This document shows positions 21,091 to 33,318 of a stretch of DNA of 64,000 bases, piece after piece. This DNA is from Cladobotryum mycophilum (taxonomy: Eukaryota > Ascomycota > Sordariomycetes > Hypocreales > Hypocreaceae), in assembly GCA_036429605.1 (NCBI GenBank), contig JAVFKD010000004.1:3348001-3412000 (forward strand), read 5' to 3'. A program made the translations under genes and the position numbers. Every line of letters starts with the position of its first letter. Position 1 is the first letter of the stretch. The notes under the pieces are model-generated. The model saw only the letters and a program-made list of their open reading frames with translations. It searched no databases and was not told the DNA's origin.

Positions 21091-22778
21091 TCACAGCATC
21101 GGCTTCAAATCATCGGCGACCGTGAATGGGGCTTCTGTCTTGCTCTTAATTTCATCCACAGTTACACCATCAGCAATCTCGACGAGCGTCAATCCGTGAG
21201 CAAAGTCGACATCAAAGACACCCTGGAAAACATCAGTTGGCAATGCTCAAGGGAGGAGACGCGTGAAAAATGAGCAGTAACTTACCAGCTCAGTAATAAT
21301 CCTAGAGACACAGGCGCGTCCAGTCAAGGGGAATGCACATTGCTTGACAATCTTGGGGTTGCCCTTCTTGTCCGTGTGCTCCATTGTAACAACCACCTTT
21401 GTAGCGCTTGGGTTACTCACCAAGTCCATGGCGCCACCGAAGCCCTTCACCTTGCCAGGCAGCATCCAGTTGGCTAAGTCGCCTGTTCCGCTGACCTGCA
21501 TAGCACCGAGGATAGTCAGATTGATCCTGCCGCTGCGAATCATTCCAAAGCTTTCCTCGCTGCCAAAGACAGAAGCACCTGGGTTAAGAGTGACAGTCTC
21601 CTTGCCGGCATTGATAAGGTCGGCATCCTCTTCGCCCTTCTTGGGGTAGGGACCAAGACCAAGAATACCATTTTCAGACTGCAGCTGAACTTCAACCTCG
21701 GGACCAACGAAGCCTGGAGCTAGCATAGGCATACCGATGCCAAGATTAGCATACATGCCGTTCTTGAATTCTTTGGCAGCTCGCTTGACAATGCGCTCGC
21801 GCTTGGCTGCTGTGTCGCCGGTTCCTAGTGCTGCCTTGGCATCTGCATCGTTCTCATCCTTGGCCCATGTGTACTTCTCGATCTGCTTAGCAGCAGTGCT
21901 CTGAATGACACGCTTGACATAGATGCCCGGCAGATGGACAGACTCTGGGGGATCTCGCCAGGCTCGACGATGTGTTCAGCCTCAACAATGGTGATCTTGG
22001 CATTGCGGCCCATGGCTCCGTTGAAGTTGTTTGCCGCGAGTCTGAATTGGCAGTTTCCGAGCTTGTCAGCTTTGTAGGCCTTGACGAAGGCATAGTCTCC
22101 AGCGATGCTATGCTCCAATAGATAGGGCTTTCCGTTGAAGACCTTGACATCCTTGGGGTATGAGTAAATGTCGGGTGTTCCATCGGCCTTGTTTTTCAAG
22201 GGGAGATCACCAGTCTGAACAACGGTTCCAAAGGCGGCGGGGGTATAGAAGGCGGGAATGCCTTTGCCGCCAGCAGCACAGCGTTCGGCAAGAGTTCCTT
22301 GGGGCGTGAGCTCAAGCTCAACCTCGCCGGTAAGATACATCTTCTCAAAGATCTTGTTCTCGCCGATGTAGCTAGCCACCATCTTCTTGACCTGCTTGGT
22401 CTTGAGGAGCTTGCCGAGACCGGAATTGTCGGTACCGGCGTTGTTAGATACAGCTGTGAGTCCTGTAATGTCTGGCTTGTTGAGAACCTCGTCGATGAGG
22501 GTATCAGGCACGCCACAGAGACCAAATCCACCGCATAGAAGCGTGGAGTTGGGCTTCATATCCTTGAGAGCTTCAGAAGCCGAGGGAAGGACCTTGTTGA
22601 TCTCGGCTCGGCGGGCAGTTGCTGAGAATGATCTCGCCAGCACAGCCGTGGGCTATGAAGAGGTATAATTAGCAAGTGTAAGATTGTATGAGAACAGCAG
22701 GATTCAGAATCAACTCACATTGGAAGCATGGCGGGCAAAGGCCCCCAGGCATCTCATGCGAAGCGCTACAGAAGGCAT
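21091..22778 (-). CDS. Succinyl-CoA:3-ketoacid CoA-transferase, mitochondrial
   Basis: The enzyme moves CoA from succinyl-CoA to acetoacetate in mitochondria for ketone-body or acetate-type metabolism. Exons are 22719-22778, 21286-22652 and 21091-21222 (introns 66 and 63 bp). The N-terminus, with MPSVALRMRCLGAFARHASN and ARSFSATARR, is a good mitochondrial presequence. The alpha half has LLCGGFGLCGVPDTLI and SNNAGTDNSGLG. The beta half has SENGILGLGPYP, whose Glu (about residue 347) is the catalytic nucleophile known for the family, and LTGRACVSRIITEL. The frame breaks between the halves at a run of five C (plus-strand G at 21947-21951). One more C gives EIPPESVHLPGIYVKRV and a 1560-nt coding length (519 residues), the normal size. 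I treat the break as a sequence error. Confidence 0.94.
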
Positions 22779-23809
22779 TTTGAGAGTGTATAAGCTATGT
22801 ACGGAGAGAGCAGAATGCTCGGTTGGAATGGAACCTGGAAGCTTGTGAAGATGATGCTAGCGATGGATGCTAAAGATGCAGCTAGACTGACTCTGGCTTA
22901 TAAGAAAATCACAGGTCACAGCGCCTAGTAATTCATGCACCCGAAGACGACACTCGCGACAGAATGCAATAAGAATAAGAGGGATAAAAGTAAATAAGGA
23001 AAAATAAAATAAAAAGTAAATAGAGGGTAGAAAGTATACCTAAATACCTACCAAGGTACGTAGTCTACTAATATATATAATAGGCGAGGAGGTTAAATAA
23101 AACATGGAAGAAAGGTGCGAGGAAGAGCGGCGGGTTATGGGCGGTTATAGTCGTACTCCGTAGAAGTGGGATGATGGAAGGCAAATCCCAATGCCGTTCA
23201 CATTAGCCGTCGATGGCCGAGACCAAGAGCCGCGTGCTGCTTCGTCTCCTCCGCATTTCCTAAACCCAGCCCAGCTCGCTCAGGTAATTCTTACAAGGGC
23301 CTGACATTGCATGGATCCATTCGGAATATCGGGAAATAGCGGGGATGATGCATCCATTGCTTTTTATCTACTAGGTAGGTAGTCTGGATGCTTTTGATAT
23401 CATTACCTGAGCTTAAGTTTGATCTGGTTGTTGGACATGCCCCTTGCTCGCTTAACCCAGTGGACAAGTAACAGCCTGGAGAGGTGCTGGTCTCGTCTCC
23501 TTCAGCGCATCACCCCCGCCGCTATAGGGTTGCAATTGCAAAGTGAAGTCAGCGGTTCCTACAGTTCCATTGCACCCGTAAAATCCACCGAATTGATCTT
23601 CAGATGAATATTCATTCCAATGATATTTCTGCGCTAGCACTGTCCGTCTTACATATAGGTATGCAGAAACTCAAGACATGATTCGCTTCGCAATTCATTC
23701 CGCAGCTTGCCCCTCTCTTCCCGTTCCCCTCCATAACCAAACCCGCATACCTACCCTAAACCTTTAGCTTTACATCAACAGGCATCTCTTATTAAGCTAT
23801 CTATGGATA
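22779..23809. other. Intergenic region, CoA-transferase promoter side
   Basis: This 1.0 kb holds the promoter of the CoA-transferase (near 22779) and the 3' side of the SDR gene. AT-rich sequence lies at 22975-23110. No coding frame is credible. Confidence 0.5.
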
Positions 23810-25026
23810 TCACATCTCTGTCCAGGTCTCAGCAAGCTGCCAAATCTTTCTTGCTAACTCCAATGATTCCACGTGGGGTACTGTTTCTTCCAATTGGGCT
23901 TCGTTGATAAAAGCTCCAGGCTGAGCTGCGAACAAAGTCAAGTCAGCATATGACTTTCATAAAAATAGACCCATGTCGGATAATAAACAAGGGGGGGGAG
24001 AACTTACACTCTAGGTTCGGATCGAGGGCTGCTACGAGAAAGCTGGCGGCGCCCTGACCAGCTGTTTTGTAGAAGCCCTTGGGATTGCGGAAATCTGGTG
24101 GGAGATGTCTTTGCAGCTCCGTTACAACCACTGACACAATTCATCAGACTCTGATGGATGGATACAGAAACGGAATGAACAACCTACCTCCAGGGGCAGT
24201 ACTGAAAGCTAGTATTTCCCGTCTAGCGAGGCCCTCGTTCAAGCCCCGAGTGAACAGCATCGATGCAGTATTGCTTTGAGCATAAGCAAGGAATGGGACA
24301 TATTTGTCTCCAAGCTCCTCCAAGCCGAAAAGACCCAACTTCTCAGCAGTTTCGATATCAGGCCGTTGCTCTGGCGGGATTCCCTTGTCTCCGTCAAAGT
24401 TATAGTCGTCAAAGCGGAAGGGCTGTATCATAAAGGCACCACTCACGACGTTTACCACACGTGAACGTCCTTCCCCTGCGATTAGTTGAGGCATCAGTAG
24501 CTTGGTAAGATAGAAGTGCCCTAGGAAGTTGGTGGCAAGCTGCATCTCAATGCCAGTCTCTGCGAGTGTGCGTTCGGGGAGTGCCATTACGCCAGCGTTA
24601 TTGATCATGATGTCAATCTTTGAAGTGATGGATTGTATCTCTGCTGCAGCATGCCTGATGGATTGGGGAAGCGACAAGTCTACTTGGATGACATGGAAGC
24701 GTGTCTCGATAGCAGGACTTTTGGCCTGAATCGCGGCTATAACTTCCTCGGCTTTGTTGATAGTCCTCGTCAAAAATATCAATGATTCCGGATGATGTTT
24801 GACAAGGGCATAAGACATTGCTTCGCCGAGACTATTAGGGCTGACCCCCGTGATGAGAACTATTTGGATATGGTTAGCGAATTGCTGTCTTATTCAAGGG
24901 AAATAAGCCAAAAAAATGAGGGAGAAAACTTGGACTCCTACTATTTTTTCCATAAACGTGGCTACTGAAGTGAGAAGCAACCTCATCGCAAGTGCTTTCT
25001 CGGTTGAATAGAATGTTAGTGACCAT
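23810..25026 (-). CDS. Short-chain dehydrogenase/reductase with Asn in place of catalytic Lys
   Basis: This is an NAD(P)-dependent oxidoreductase fold of the SDR superfamily. Four exons (24942-25026, 24188-24859, 24008-24130, 23810-23925; introns 81, 57 and 82 bp) give 331 residues with consistent phases. The cofactor motif is ITGVSPNSLGEA, followed by INNAGVMALPE, the beta-5 Ser in VNVVSGAF, and the active-site stretch LAYAQSNTAS. The expected YxxxK is here Tyr221-A-Q-S-Asn225, so the general-base lysine is absent. The C-terminal part has TELQRHLPPDF and ends LAETWTEM. The first ATG in frame is at 25026. The family includes many light-induced or secondary-metabolism reductases, but no cluster surrounds this one. 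It may be catalytically impaired or a non-enzymatic paralog. Confidence 0.9.
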
Positions 25027-25762
25027 GATTATAATTTCTTTTGCGTTTAATGTCAATCTTCACACTGCAGTCTATGCTATAGAAGAAGAAAATAAGATTG
25101 CAAACAGAGACAAAGCACTTTATTTATATTCAATAACTTGATTGAATCTTCGTCTAAACTGAGGGTGAACTTGCTTTGGAGTTTCGGAGTTTACTCATGC
25201 CCACCCTCCAAGACAAGGGGCATACGATGAGATCTTGCAGTAGCTCCGGGTCATGAACACTATAGATAGATGCTTTGCTTTGAAAGTTCGGCCTAAGTTC
25301 GGACCGGCATTTTTACGAATGATCTCTATGCTTATTTCCGTGCTATGTGTGAGATTGGCGAATTCTCTCTGGTTCCACCGGGGGGTTATCTTTCTATCTG
25401 GACCGTCTACAGGAAACCCAGCATCAGAGCCTATTGCAAAGTATCGTACAAGTATGAGTAATAAAAACCACTCCTGTTACGATAAATGAGAGACAACAAA
25501 TAATTAATAGATACAAGAAGAATATATAGAAATATTGAGAATCAAGGGAAAATTGATACGATTAGTTTCTAAATCATTTATTACCTAGATTGCCTATAGT
25601 GGTATTTCATTTGATGTCTTCATCTTTCATGGTGCTGCCTGTTTTTGCTTAGCTTGATTAGATCGCTTATCGGCTTATCGCCCCGCGACCTTGTCGGCTC
25701 TGGCAAAAAAATTAGAATGGCCGTCAAGAATCGTCAAACAACTTGCGATACCAGACCTAAAG
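25027..25762. promoter_or_regulatory. Divergent promoter region, SDR and Utp22
   Basis: The two flanking genes are transcribed away from each other across 0.74 kb. The sequence is AT-rich at 25070-25130 and 25480-25600. No frame of note and no clear regulatory box was found. Confidence 0.5.
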
Positions 25763-28700
25763 ATGGAATCAAGCTTCAAGCGTCGCAAGATCGAACATGC
25801 AAGCATTGGCTTGCGCCATGGCGCGCTCATTGACTTCGAATCTCGAAACTCTGCCCGCGTATCGACTGCGAGCACCTTTGTTCTGCAGACTGATGAGCTG
25901 TTGAAAGAGGCAAAGCTGGATTACGACAAGGCATTCTCTGACGTGAATAACCAACTGCACAAACTGAAAAGTCTAATTGATTCGATCGACCCCCATGATC
26001 CAATACTTGTGAGTATTGACCAAAGCCCCCAACATATTATTGAACATATCTAACCTTCCCAGATTTCTAAAGCCACCAGCGAATTCGAGAAACAACATCG
26101 CATCGTCATTCCTTACCCTGACCCGAAGCCCGCCAAAGATGCGCCCTACAAAGTCTCGTATGCGAAGCCATCCCAATGCAATGTCGTCGGAAGCTACGTC
26201 TCAAGAACCATGGTCAAGACTCAACCCGATGTTGGCATCGACATGGTGGTTCAAATGCCAAAGTCGCTGTTTCAGGACAAGGACTATATGAACTTGCGAT
26301 ACTTTTATCGGAGAGCTTACTATATCGCATACATCTCTGCCCACGTGCGCAAGGAGCTTGGAGAATCTATGGACCTGTGTTTCGAAAATCTCCATGAAAA
26401 CCCTCTTTTACCTGTGCTGGTTCTTCGACCACGGGTCTCTGACGACGCAACACGCAAACCCTCCAAGAAGGGCTCTCAAAAGTCAAACTACACCATCAAG
26501 ATCATCCCATGCGCACCAGATGATCTCTTCCCATGGTCAAAGACAACACCTACTTCGAACAATAATCGAAGTGGAGAGGCAAACGAGAAGCAGGGAACGG
26601 CTACTCCGTTTTACAACTCGACATTGAACGCCGAAAGGACATTCATCTCATACCTACGACTTCTCACTCACACTAAGAATGAATGCCTTGCTTTCCCTGA
26701 TGCGTGTATTCTCGGCAGAATATGGCTCCAGCAACGTGGATTTGGCAGCTCCATTTCCCAAGGTGGATTTGGCCATTTCGAATGGGCCGTAATGATTGCT
26801 TTACTCCTTCAAACAGGCGGGCGGAATGGTCAAGCAGCGCTATCGACTTCGTTAAGCAGCACGGAGCTATTCAAGGCAACACTTCAATTCCTCTCTACGA
26901 CCGATCTGAGCAAAAAGCCGTTTGCATTTGGCTCTTCCAAGGTGGAAACGGATGACATTCGGGAGGCAGGCCCAGTCATGTTTGATCCGACTAGACAACT
27001 GAATATTTTGGCGAAGATGAGCCCTTGGTCGGCCAATATGCTGCAGTTCTATGCCAAATCAACCATGGATTTGCTGGCGGATGAAACGACGGATAAATTC
27101 GAATCAACCTTCATCACCAAGGCTGACATTCCGCTCCAAGTGTCTGATGTGGTATTCGAGATCCAAGGGTGTGATACCACAAAGGCTGGAGAGACTGCTG
27201 ATCGCAGAAGCCCTACCTGGAACATTTGTTTAGACGCTCATAAGCAACTCAAACGAGCATACGGAAACAGGGCACAGCTAGTGAACTTTCAGGTTCCTAA
27301 AAAAGAGTCATGGGTATTGTCCAAACCTCGCCCCGACGATGCCATGTATGCTCTTGTTGGTGTCATGTTCGATTCTGCCAACATGTCCCGTCAAATGGAA
27401 CTTGGCCCACCTGCTGAAGAGCAGAAAGAAGCCGCAAGATTCCGCCAGTTTTGGGGTGAGAAGTCTGAGCTGCGACGCTTCAAGGATGGAAGCATCCTTG
27501 AATGTGTCGAATGGTCTGCCAAACTACCACTACAGATTTGCGAAGAAATCACCCACTACATCCTACAACGTCACCTGAAAATCACAAAGAATCACATCTC
27601 AACCATTGGCCGTGATTTTTCCTCCATAATAAGTTTCTCGCATCTTGACAAGACAGCTTTTGATTCTGCTAGGCAGGCATTCCAAAACTTTGAAAGAGAT
27701 ATCCGCAATCTGGAGGAAATGCCATTGCATATCAGACAACTGTCGCCGATTTCTCCATTGGCCCGATACGCGTCGATCCAACCGCCTCTAGTCGGCTTTC
27801 ACCAGGGAACTATAGATCCTATAGATGTCAATCTGTATTTTGAAGCTTCAAGCAAGTGGCCCGAAAACTTGACGGCCATTCAAGAAGCTAAGATCGAGTT
27901 CCTCCTCGACATTGATAAACGGCTACGCAAGGCGCACGAGAAGATTACCACCTATTTGGGTCGCGAAAACCAAGAGCTTGGAATCGAAAACTTGGCATAT
28001 CTTGATATTGTTTACGAAAATGGTACGGCATTCCGTCTGCGAATCCACTGCGATTTGGAGGAGACCCTATTAGACCGACAAGTCAAGAACAAAACGCTGG
28101 AAGGTCGGGTACGGGGAGAGTACGAAGATGCCTTTGATAGGTTCAATTGGCTGTACACAACACTTCCATTGCACAACCAGACGATAGCCACATTCTGCAC
28201 TCGCCTACATCCGCTCTCACAGACTATCCGCCTAGTCAAGCATTGGTTCGATAGCCATAAGCTGAGCGGTCACATTCGCGAGGAACTTATTGAGCTATTT
28301 GCCCTTCACGCCTTCTTACAACCATACCCGTGGAAGCAGCCCTCATCTGTCATGACCGGCTTCTTGAGGACTTTGTTCTTCCTTTCCAAGTGGGACTGGC
28401 GTGATGAGCCTCTCATTGTTGACACCGCAGAGGATCTCAGTGAGGCTGGCCGATCTGCGGTCCGCAGCGAACTCCAGTCTTGGAGAAAACGAGACCCAAA
28501 TATGAATCACGCCGTCATGATTGTGGCTACATCGCATGACCAGTCTGGTCTTGCGTACACACGCAGCGGACCCTCAAAGCTTGTGGCTTCGCGCATGACT
28601 CGTTTGGCTAAAGCGGCCTGCAAAATAGTTCGAGAGGAGGGTATCCACCTCGACCCGTCTCTACTTTTCGAGACCGCCCTGCAAGATTACGACGTTCTTT

Positions 28701-29101
28701 TCCATCTCTCCTCCAAGGCCGTCAAGGGCATCGTCCGTGAATCTGCCACCGGGGCGGGCGCGGGGAAACACTCGCAGTTCAAGAACCTGGATGCCAGTCT
28801 GGGTAAAGTCCCACTGCCTATCCGCGCCCACCCCGTTGACGTACTGGTCGAAGAGCTGGGCCGCGTCTACGCAGATACACTCATCTTCTTCCGCGGCAAC
28901 ACGGATGACACGACGTTGGCAGCTATTTGGCACCCTACGTTGCGGAAGCAGAAATTCAGAGCAGGGTTAGGATATAATTTCCATGCAGTCGAGGGAGAGG
29001 ACCAAGTCGAGATTAATCGCAACGCAGTCTTGCTCGAGATTGCGCGAGTGGGCGGAGACATAATCAAGAAAATCGAGGTGGCAGATGGCGAGGATGAGTA
29101 A
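25763..29101 (+). CDS. utp22: Utp22 / Nrap (NOL6) SSU-processome protein
   Basis: Utp22 belongs to the small-subunit processome and, with Rrp7, to the UTP-C and CURI modules that link pre-18S processing to ribosomal-protein gene control in yeast. Exon 1 is 25763-26008 and exon 2 is 26063-29101 (intron 54 bp), giving 1094 residues, close to family size. The ATG at 25763 is the first in frame. Recognisable Nrap features include LLPVLVLRPRVSDD, the KWDWRDEPLIVD segment, SGLAYTRSGPSKLVASRMTR and the C-terminal RAHPVDVLVEELGRVYADTL, followed by FFRGNTDDTTLAAIWHP. Nrap proteins contain tandem nucleotidyltransferase-like and PAP/OAS1-like folds without catalytic activity. The reading frame is intact throughout. 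Confidence 0.95.
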
Positions 29102-29417
29102 AATGCGTAATAGAGTTGGCAGAATTATGACCACCATTATACAAAAATTCAAATCTTTGATAGAACCTTCATATAAAACTTGGATTTTTCAACTAAAACG
29201 AAACCCCGTCATTAAAATGCCGAAACATTTGCAAACGTCCAGTTCTTCACCCTAGTCGTTCCCTACTCAAAACGCCGTGCCATGGTATAGATGCATATGT
29301 ACAATTAACCCCAACCTCTTCCAGTACCCAACCTAGTCATCTCTGATCTACATTTTTCTGTGTCTTCCCCCTCTCATTTAATACCCATACGTTTCGCCAA
29401 TTATTATCCCTATTATC
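29102..29417. other. Convergent 3' intergenic region, Utp22 and Pom152
   Basis: A short tail-to-tail spacer holding both 3' UTRs. Nothing else is visible. Confidence 0.5.
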
Positions 29418-32400
29418 CTACTGTCTCTTCTTTGGGTCCACATGCTGAGTTGAGAAGGAGCAGTATTTGTCCTTGATGGCAACCACTTCGTACGTACCCT
29501 CCTGGCTTGCCTTGACTACCTTGCTGTGTTCATAGGAGACATCATGCCTTGTCTCAAGAATAACGCTTCGCTGGCCTCTCTTTGCGTTGGTACTTCTGGT
29601 ATAAGTAAACTCGAATGGCGGTGTACCCCAGAACTCAAAGAGAATGTCAACCTCGTTACCTTCATGGATATCTACCCGCGAATGCTTGCCACGGCTGATC
29701 TGAACACTAGGCAAAGGATGAATTGTCTTGGGGATGTTGACAGCCGCGCGGCACTCGCTAGCCTTATCAGAGACACTAGTGATGATGAAGTCACCAGGCT
29801 TTTCAGCGATACGGCGGAAATTGGTCGTCTGAGACTTGGCGTTCCAGCGGCCGCCGAAATCATACGTAATATCGAAGGGTGGAGTACCGGACAGAGTGTA
29901 GGCGATGCGCTCACCAACGCAATAATCCCGGCGAGACTCAAGAGGATAAATCGAGGGAGCGTCGTACAACTGAACTTGAATAGATGGCCCGCCGATTTCG
30001 TACTTCTGCTGACAGCCTCGCGCATCTCGAACTGTGCGTAGACGAAGCTGCTGGGTACCGAGACGAAGGTGTTGCCGCGGGATTGACATGCCGTAGGTTT
30101 TGGTATTGATAGCAGGGATCCTGTACGTTTCGGGCGTGGATCCAACTTGATGCTTGATCTCAACTTCCACGTAGAAAGGCGGGATGCCGGTGAGCGTGAT
30201 AGGAATCACCTCTTCTTGCTCTTGCTCTTCCATGCAGTATTTAAATGTCTGACCAGGTCGGGCAAAGGTTGCAGATGGCTTGGCGTTGACACGTTGCTGG
30301 ATGATGAGGGAGTGGAAGTTCTTCTCGCTGTTGTAGAGATTATCTGCAAGGCCAGAGAACTTGTATACATAATCGCCAGCTTTCGAGGTGTCCATTGATA
30401 TAGCTGCTTTGGATAGAGCGGCATCGAAATCCCTGCGGCTTGTGGAGGTTGAGCCCTGCAGTGCTTTGTGTTTGACCTCATACTGTACGTGATATGGAGG
30501 CGATCCTGTAAATCAAGTTAGCATAATGATACATTGTCAATATCTTGCTGGCGGAGAAATGTAAACTCACCTTTGAGGTTGACTTCGAATCCATCAATAT
30601 CACCTTCACAGACTTCCTGCTTGATGAACCTATCGGGTGTAGACGTGATACTATCGGTCTCGACCAACGATATTTCCGGCCTTCGAAACCAGTCAACTTG
30701 GAATTTAGAAGCTGTACGTTCGACAATGCCGGGACATTGCTTGTCTGTAATATCCACTATTTCGTAGGTGCCACGAGCTCTGACTAGCAGATAATCGTTT
30801 GCGCTGTTAGCAGTCTTCGTGACAACATCACCAGATCCGTCCAGGTTCCGATAAGAAATAGTCCATGGTGCCTCGCCCTGAAGGCGCAGTGGCAGGCGGA
30901 GAGCCGTGTCTTCAACAGCCATGACACTATACTTCTGCTCCAATAAGCCGAATGCACCACGCGGTCTCTGTCGTCGTACGGAGATCTTGACTTGATCTTG
31001 GAGAAAGGTTCGACATCCACGCCTGTCCTGAACACTGCCAAGGGCAAGAATGTATTCACCTCCCTTTGAAAGAGTTGCCGTCTTAATCTTGAAGTGAGAT
31101 GCCTCGATATCGGTAGCACGTTCAGTTTTTCGTTTCCCGTCATGGACAGTTTCCCATTCCAAGTTGAATGGCGGATCGCCCGAAAGAATGACATCGACCT
31201 CAACCTCTGAGTCAAGACAAGCGCCGATTGATTTATCAGGATTCGCAATCATTGCAGATGCAGCCGGTTTAACAACTTGTTCCAAGACCATGCCCTCACC
31301 ACCGAGGGGTAGACCCTTGTAAACATCATCATCAATGGTCTTGAAGACGTACTTGAAGTGACCTGCTGTTGTGGGAACAAGCTCAAGTTGAGACCTTAAT
31401 CCGTTCACTCGATGCGATAGCTTCTCAACCTTTCCATCCGAGATGACATCATATCTAACGGTGAACGGGGGTGCCAACAAGGTCAAGGTCGACACGAAGA
31501 CCGATAGAGTTGCCTGCGCATTTATCGGGTATCTCCTCCGATCTAATTGACAGGTGGGGTTCCAGAGGGTTTAGGAGCAAGCAGGACGAAGGCTCGTCAA
31601 TCTCGCCTGCACAGGACCCGCTTGAGATCGATTCCAAGGTATAGAGACCAGGTTCGGACACCGAGGGCCGATCAAGTGAATTCTTGGCCGAGTGGCTTCC
31701 AATTGAGATGTTATCACCATGATCACCACTGTTAGTTACTGAGTCTATGGGCGAAAACTTCCAGGTGACCTTGTAGGAAGTATCATCCACCGCGCCAGCA
31801 AGTCCAAACCCAACAGGTAGCTTGGCTGGACGACCTCTGGCGACCTTGAGGGGGTTCCTCAGATCACATCCTTGCATTCTGACCTTGGGACGCTCCTTGA
31901 CAGCAAACTTTTGGGTCAATGACTTCAGACCGGGGGTGTCCGTGTCGTCCGCTGGTTCAGAGTACTTGATAACATTACCAAACGCATCGTGAACTTCATC
32001 TACGGAATATTCCCATTCTCCTGACGTAGTCATTGATTCGTTCAGACCAACAGTAACCTTGTGAGGGCGGACCCAAGAAACATCGTCATCATCGACCTGA
32101 TCAAGAGCGGATGAACCTCCGACTAATGGGGATGTGAAGCCTTCGGGCTGCAAACTTTGGAAATGAAAACCGTGGTTCTTTCCGTTGATGGTTCGACTAT
32201 ACACAATCTTGAGTGGAGGCGTTCCAAGAACCTCGAGTGACAAGTCAGATAGGTCGCGGATGCATCGTTCTGAGGAGTCGGCGGTTTTGATCTTGGCCAC
32301 GGGGCAAGGAACTACATAAGTATCCCTGATAGTCCTCTGGACCTCGAGCTTATATTCATCCAACACCTTACCCAGTCTATAGACACCTGGCTTCTTCACG

Positions 32401-33318
32401 GGGTAAGTCCAGTGGAAAGGAGGTGCCTCGGGGTCTGTGCCGTGTTCTCGAACCAATTTTGCCACCTTGTTGATGTCTCGAGTGGGAATTTTGATCGTCT
32501 CTTCTCTGCTAGTCTCAAGATCAAGCCGAATGATTTCGATTTCAGCGGGGACGGTAGCATTGAAATAAATGGGCAGAGCGGCGGTGTTCTGGGCCTTTGA
32601 TAGACAAAACGGAATGTGTTCTGGATTCAGGACGGCGGATCCCTCAGGCAAGATGTTGATGACCTGCTTTCCCATAATCAAAGAATGGTTATTGAGAATG
32701 TTGGAAACCTTGACGTGGTGCTCGGAAACGGAAATCTCTCGATCGTAGAGGACTTTAGCAAAGCCGAGAAGCCATGACTGCCATGGGAGCTGGGAATCGA
32801 GTTAGCAGGAGAAGGGAAGAATCCGTGGCCATCAAAATTTTACGTACCGGAATATTGAACATCAACATGTAGTTGAAAATCATGTGCGAAGTAAAGAAAC
32901 CGGTAACGACGAGCTGGGAAAGCTCCAGCCATGGTATCCTCAATTCAGGAAGTCCATAGAGGAAAGAAAAGTCGATGAGTGTCCATTTCAAGAAGAGCCA
33001 CCACGAGCTTTCACCGTCTTCCACCACTTGAAGCCAATCGTAAAGCTTCCAACCCCATAGCAAGACGTAAATACCAAAGGCATAGAGACGCTGCTGAGGT
33101 CCATCGAGAAGCGTCAATGGAATGATGGGTTGGTTGCCAACATTTTGAGCGGTGACGTTCTCAGGAGCCAACGGCAACCTTGTCGGTGTTCTTGTTGTAC
33201 CTCCTACTGAAATAAAGGAAGCATTTGAGTCCTCCTCTTCATAACTATTTCGTCGTCTTCTGGCGGCCGGATTTGGGGTTGCTGGAAACCCAGACCGCAA
33301 TCGAGGAGTTGCGTTCAT
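29418..33318 (-). CDS. pom152: Pom152, nuclear pore membrane-ring nucleoporin
   Basis: Pom152 forms the lumenal ring of the nuclear pore complex. Exons are 32848-33318, 30570-32789 and 29418-30505, with introns of 58 and 64 bp. The N-terminal 75 residues are polar and presumably face the pore. Hydrophobic segments at about residues 80-175 (YAFGIYVLLWGW, TLIDFSFLYGLPEL, VVTGFFTSHMIFNYMLMF) anchor the protein. The large lumenal region repeats immunoglobulin-like modules, each with a G(T/S/D)PPF motif: GTPPLKIVY, GDPPFNLEW, GTPPFDITYDF, GTPPFEFTYTR. The frame breaks at a C5 run (plus-strand G at 31467-31471), precisely inside one GTPPF motif. One more C restores GTPPFTVRYDV and a length of 3780 nt (1259 residues). 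Confidence 0.95.

Noticed and set aside
23810..25026. Secondary-metabolite cluster around the SDR
   Set aside because: Neighbours are a ketoacid CoA-transferase and Utp22; no polyketide synthase, NRPS, terpene synthase, P450 or transporter is present.
1..29101. A ribosome-biogenesis gene cluster (Tsr3, SURF6, Utp22)
   Set aside because: The three genes are spread over 28 kb, on both strands and interleaved with unrelated genes; such genes are common enough for this to be chance.
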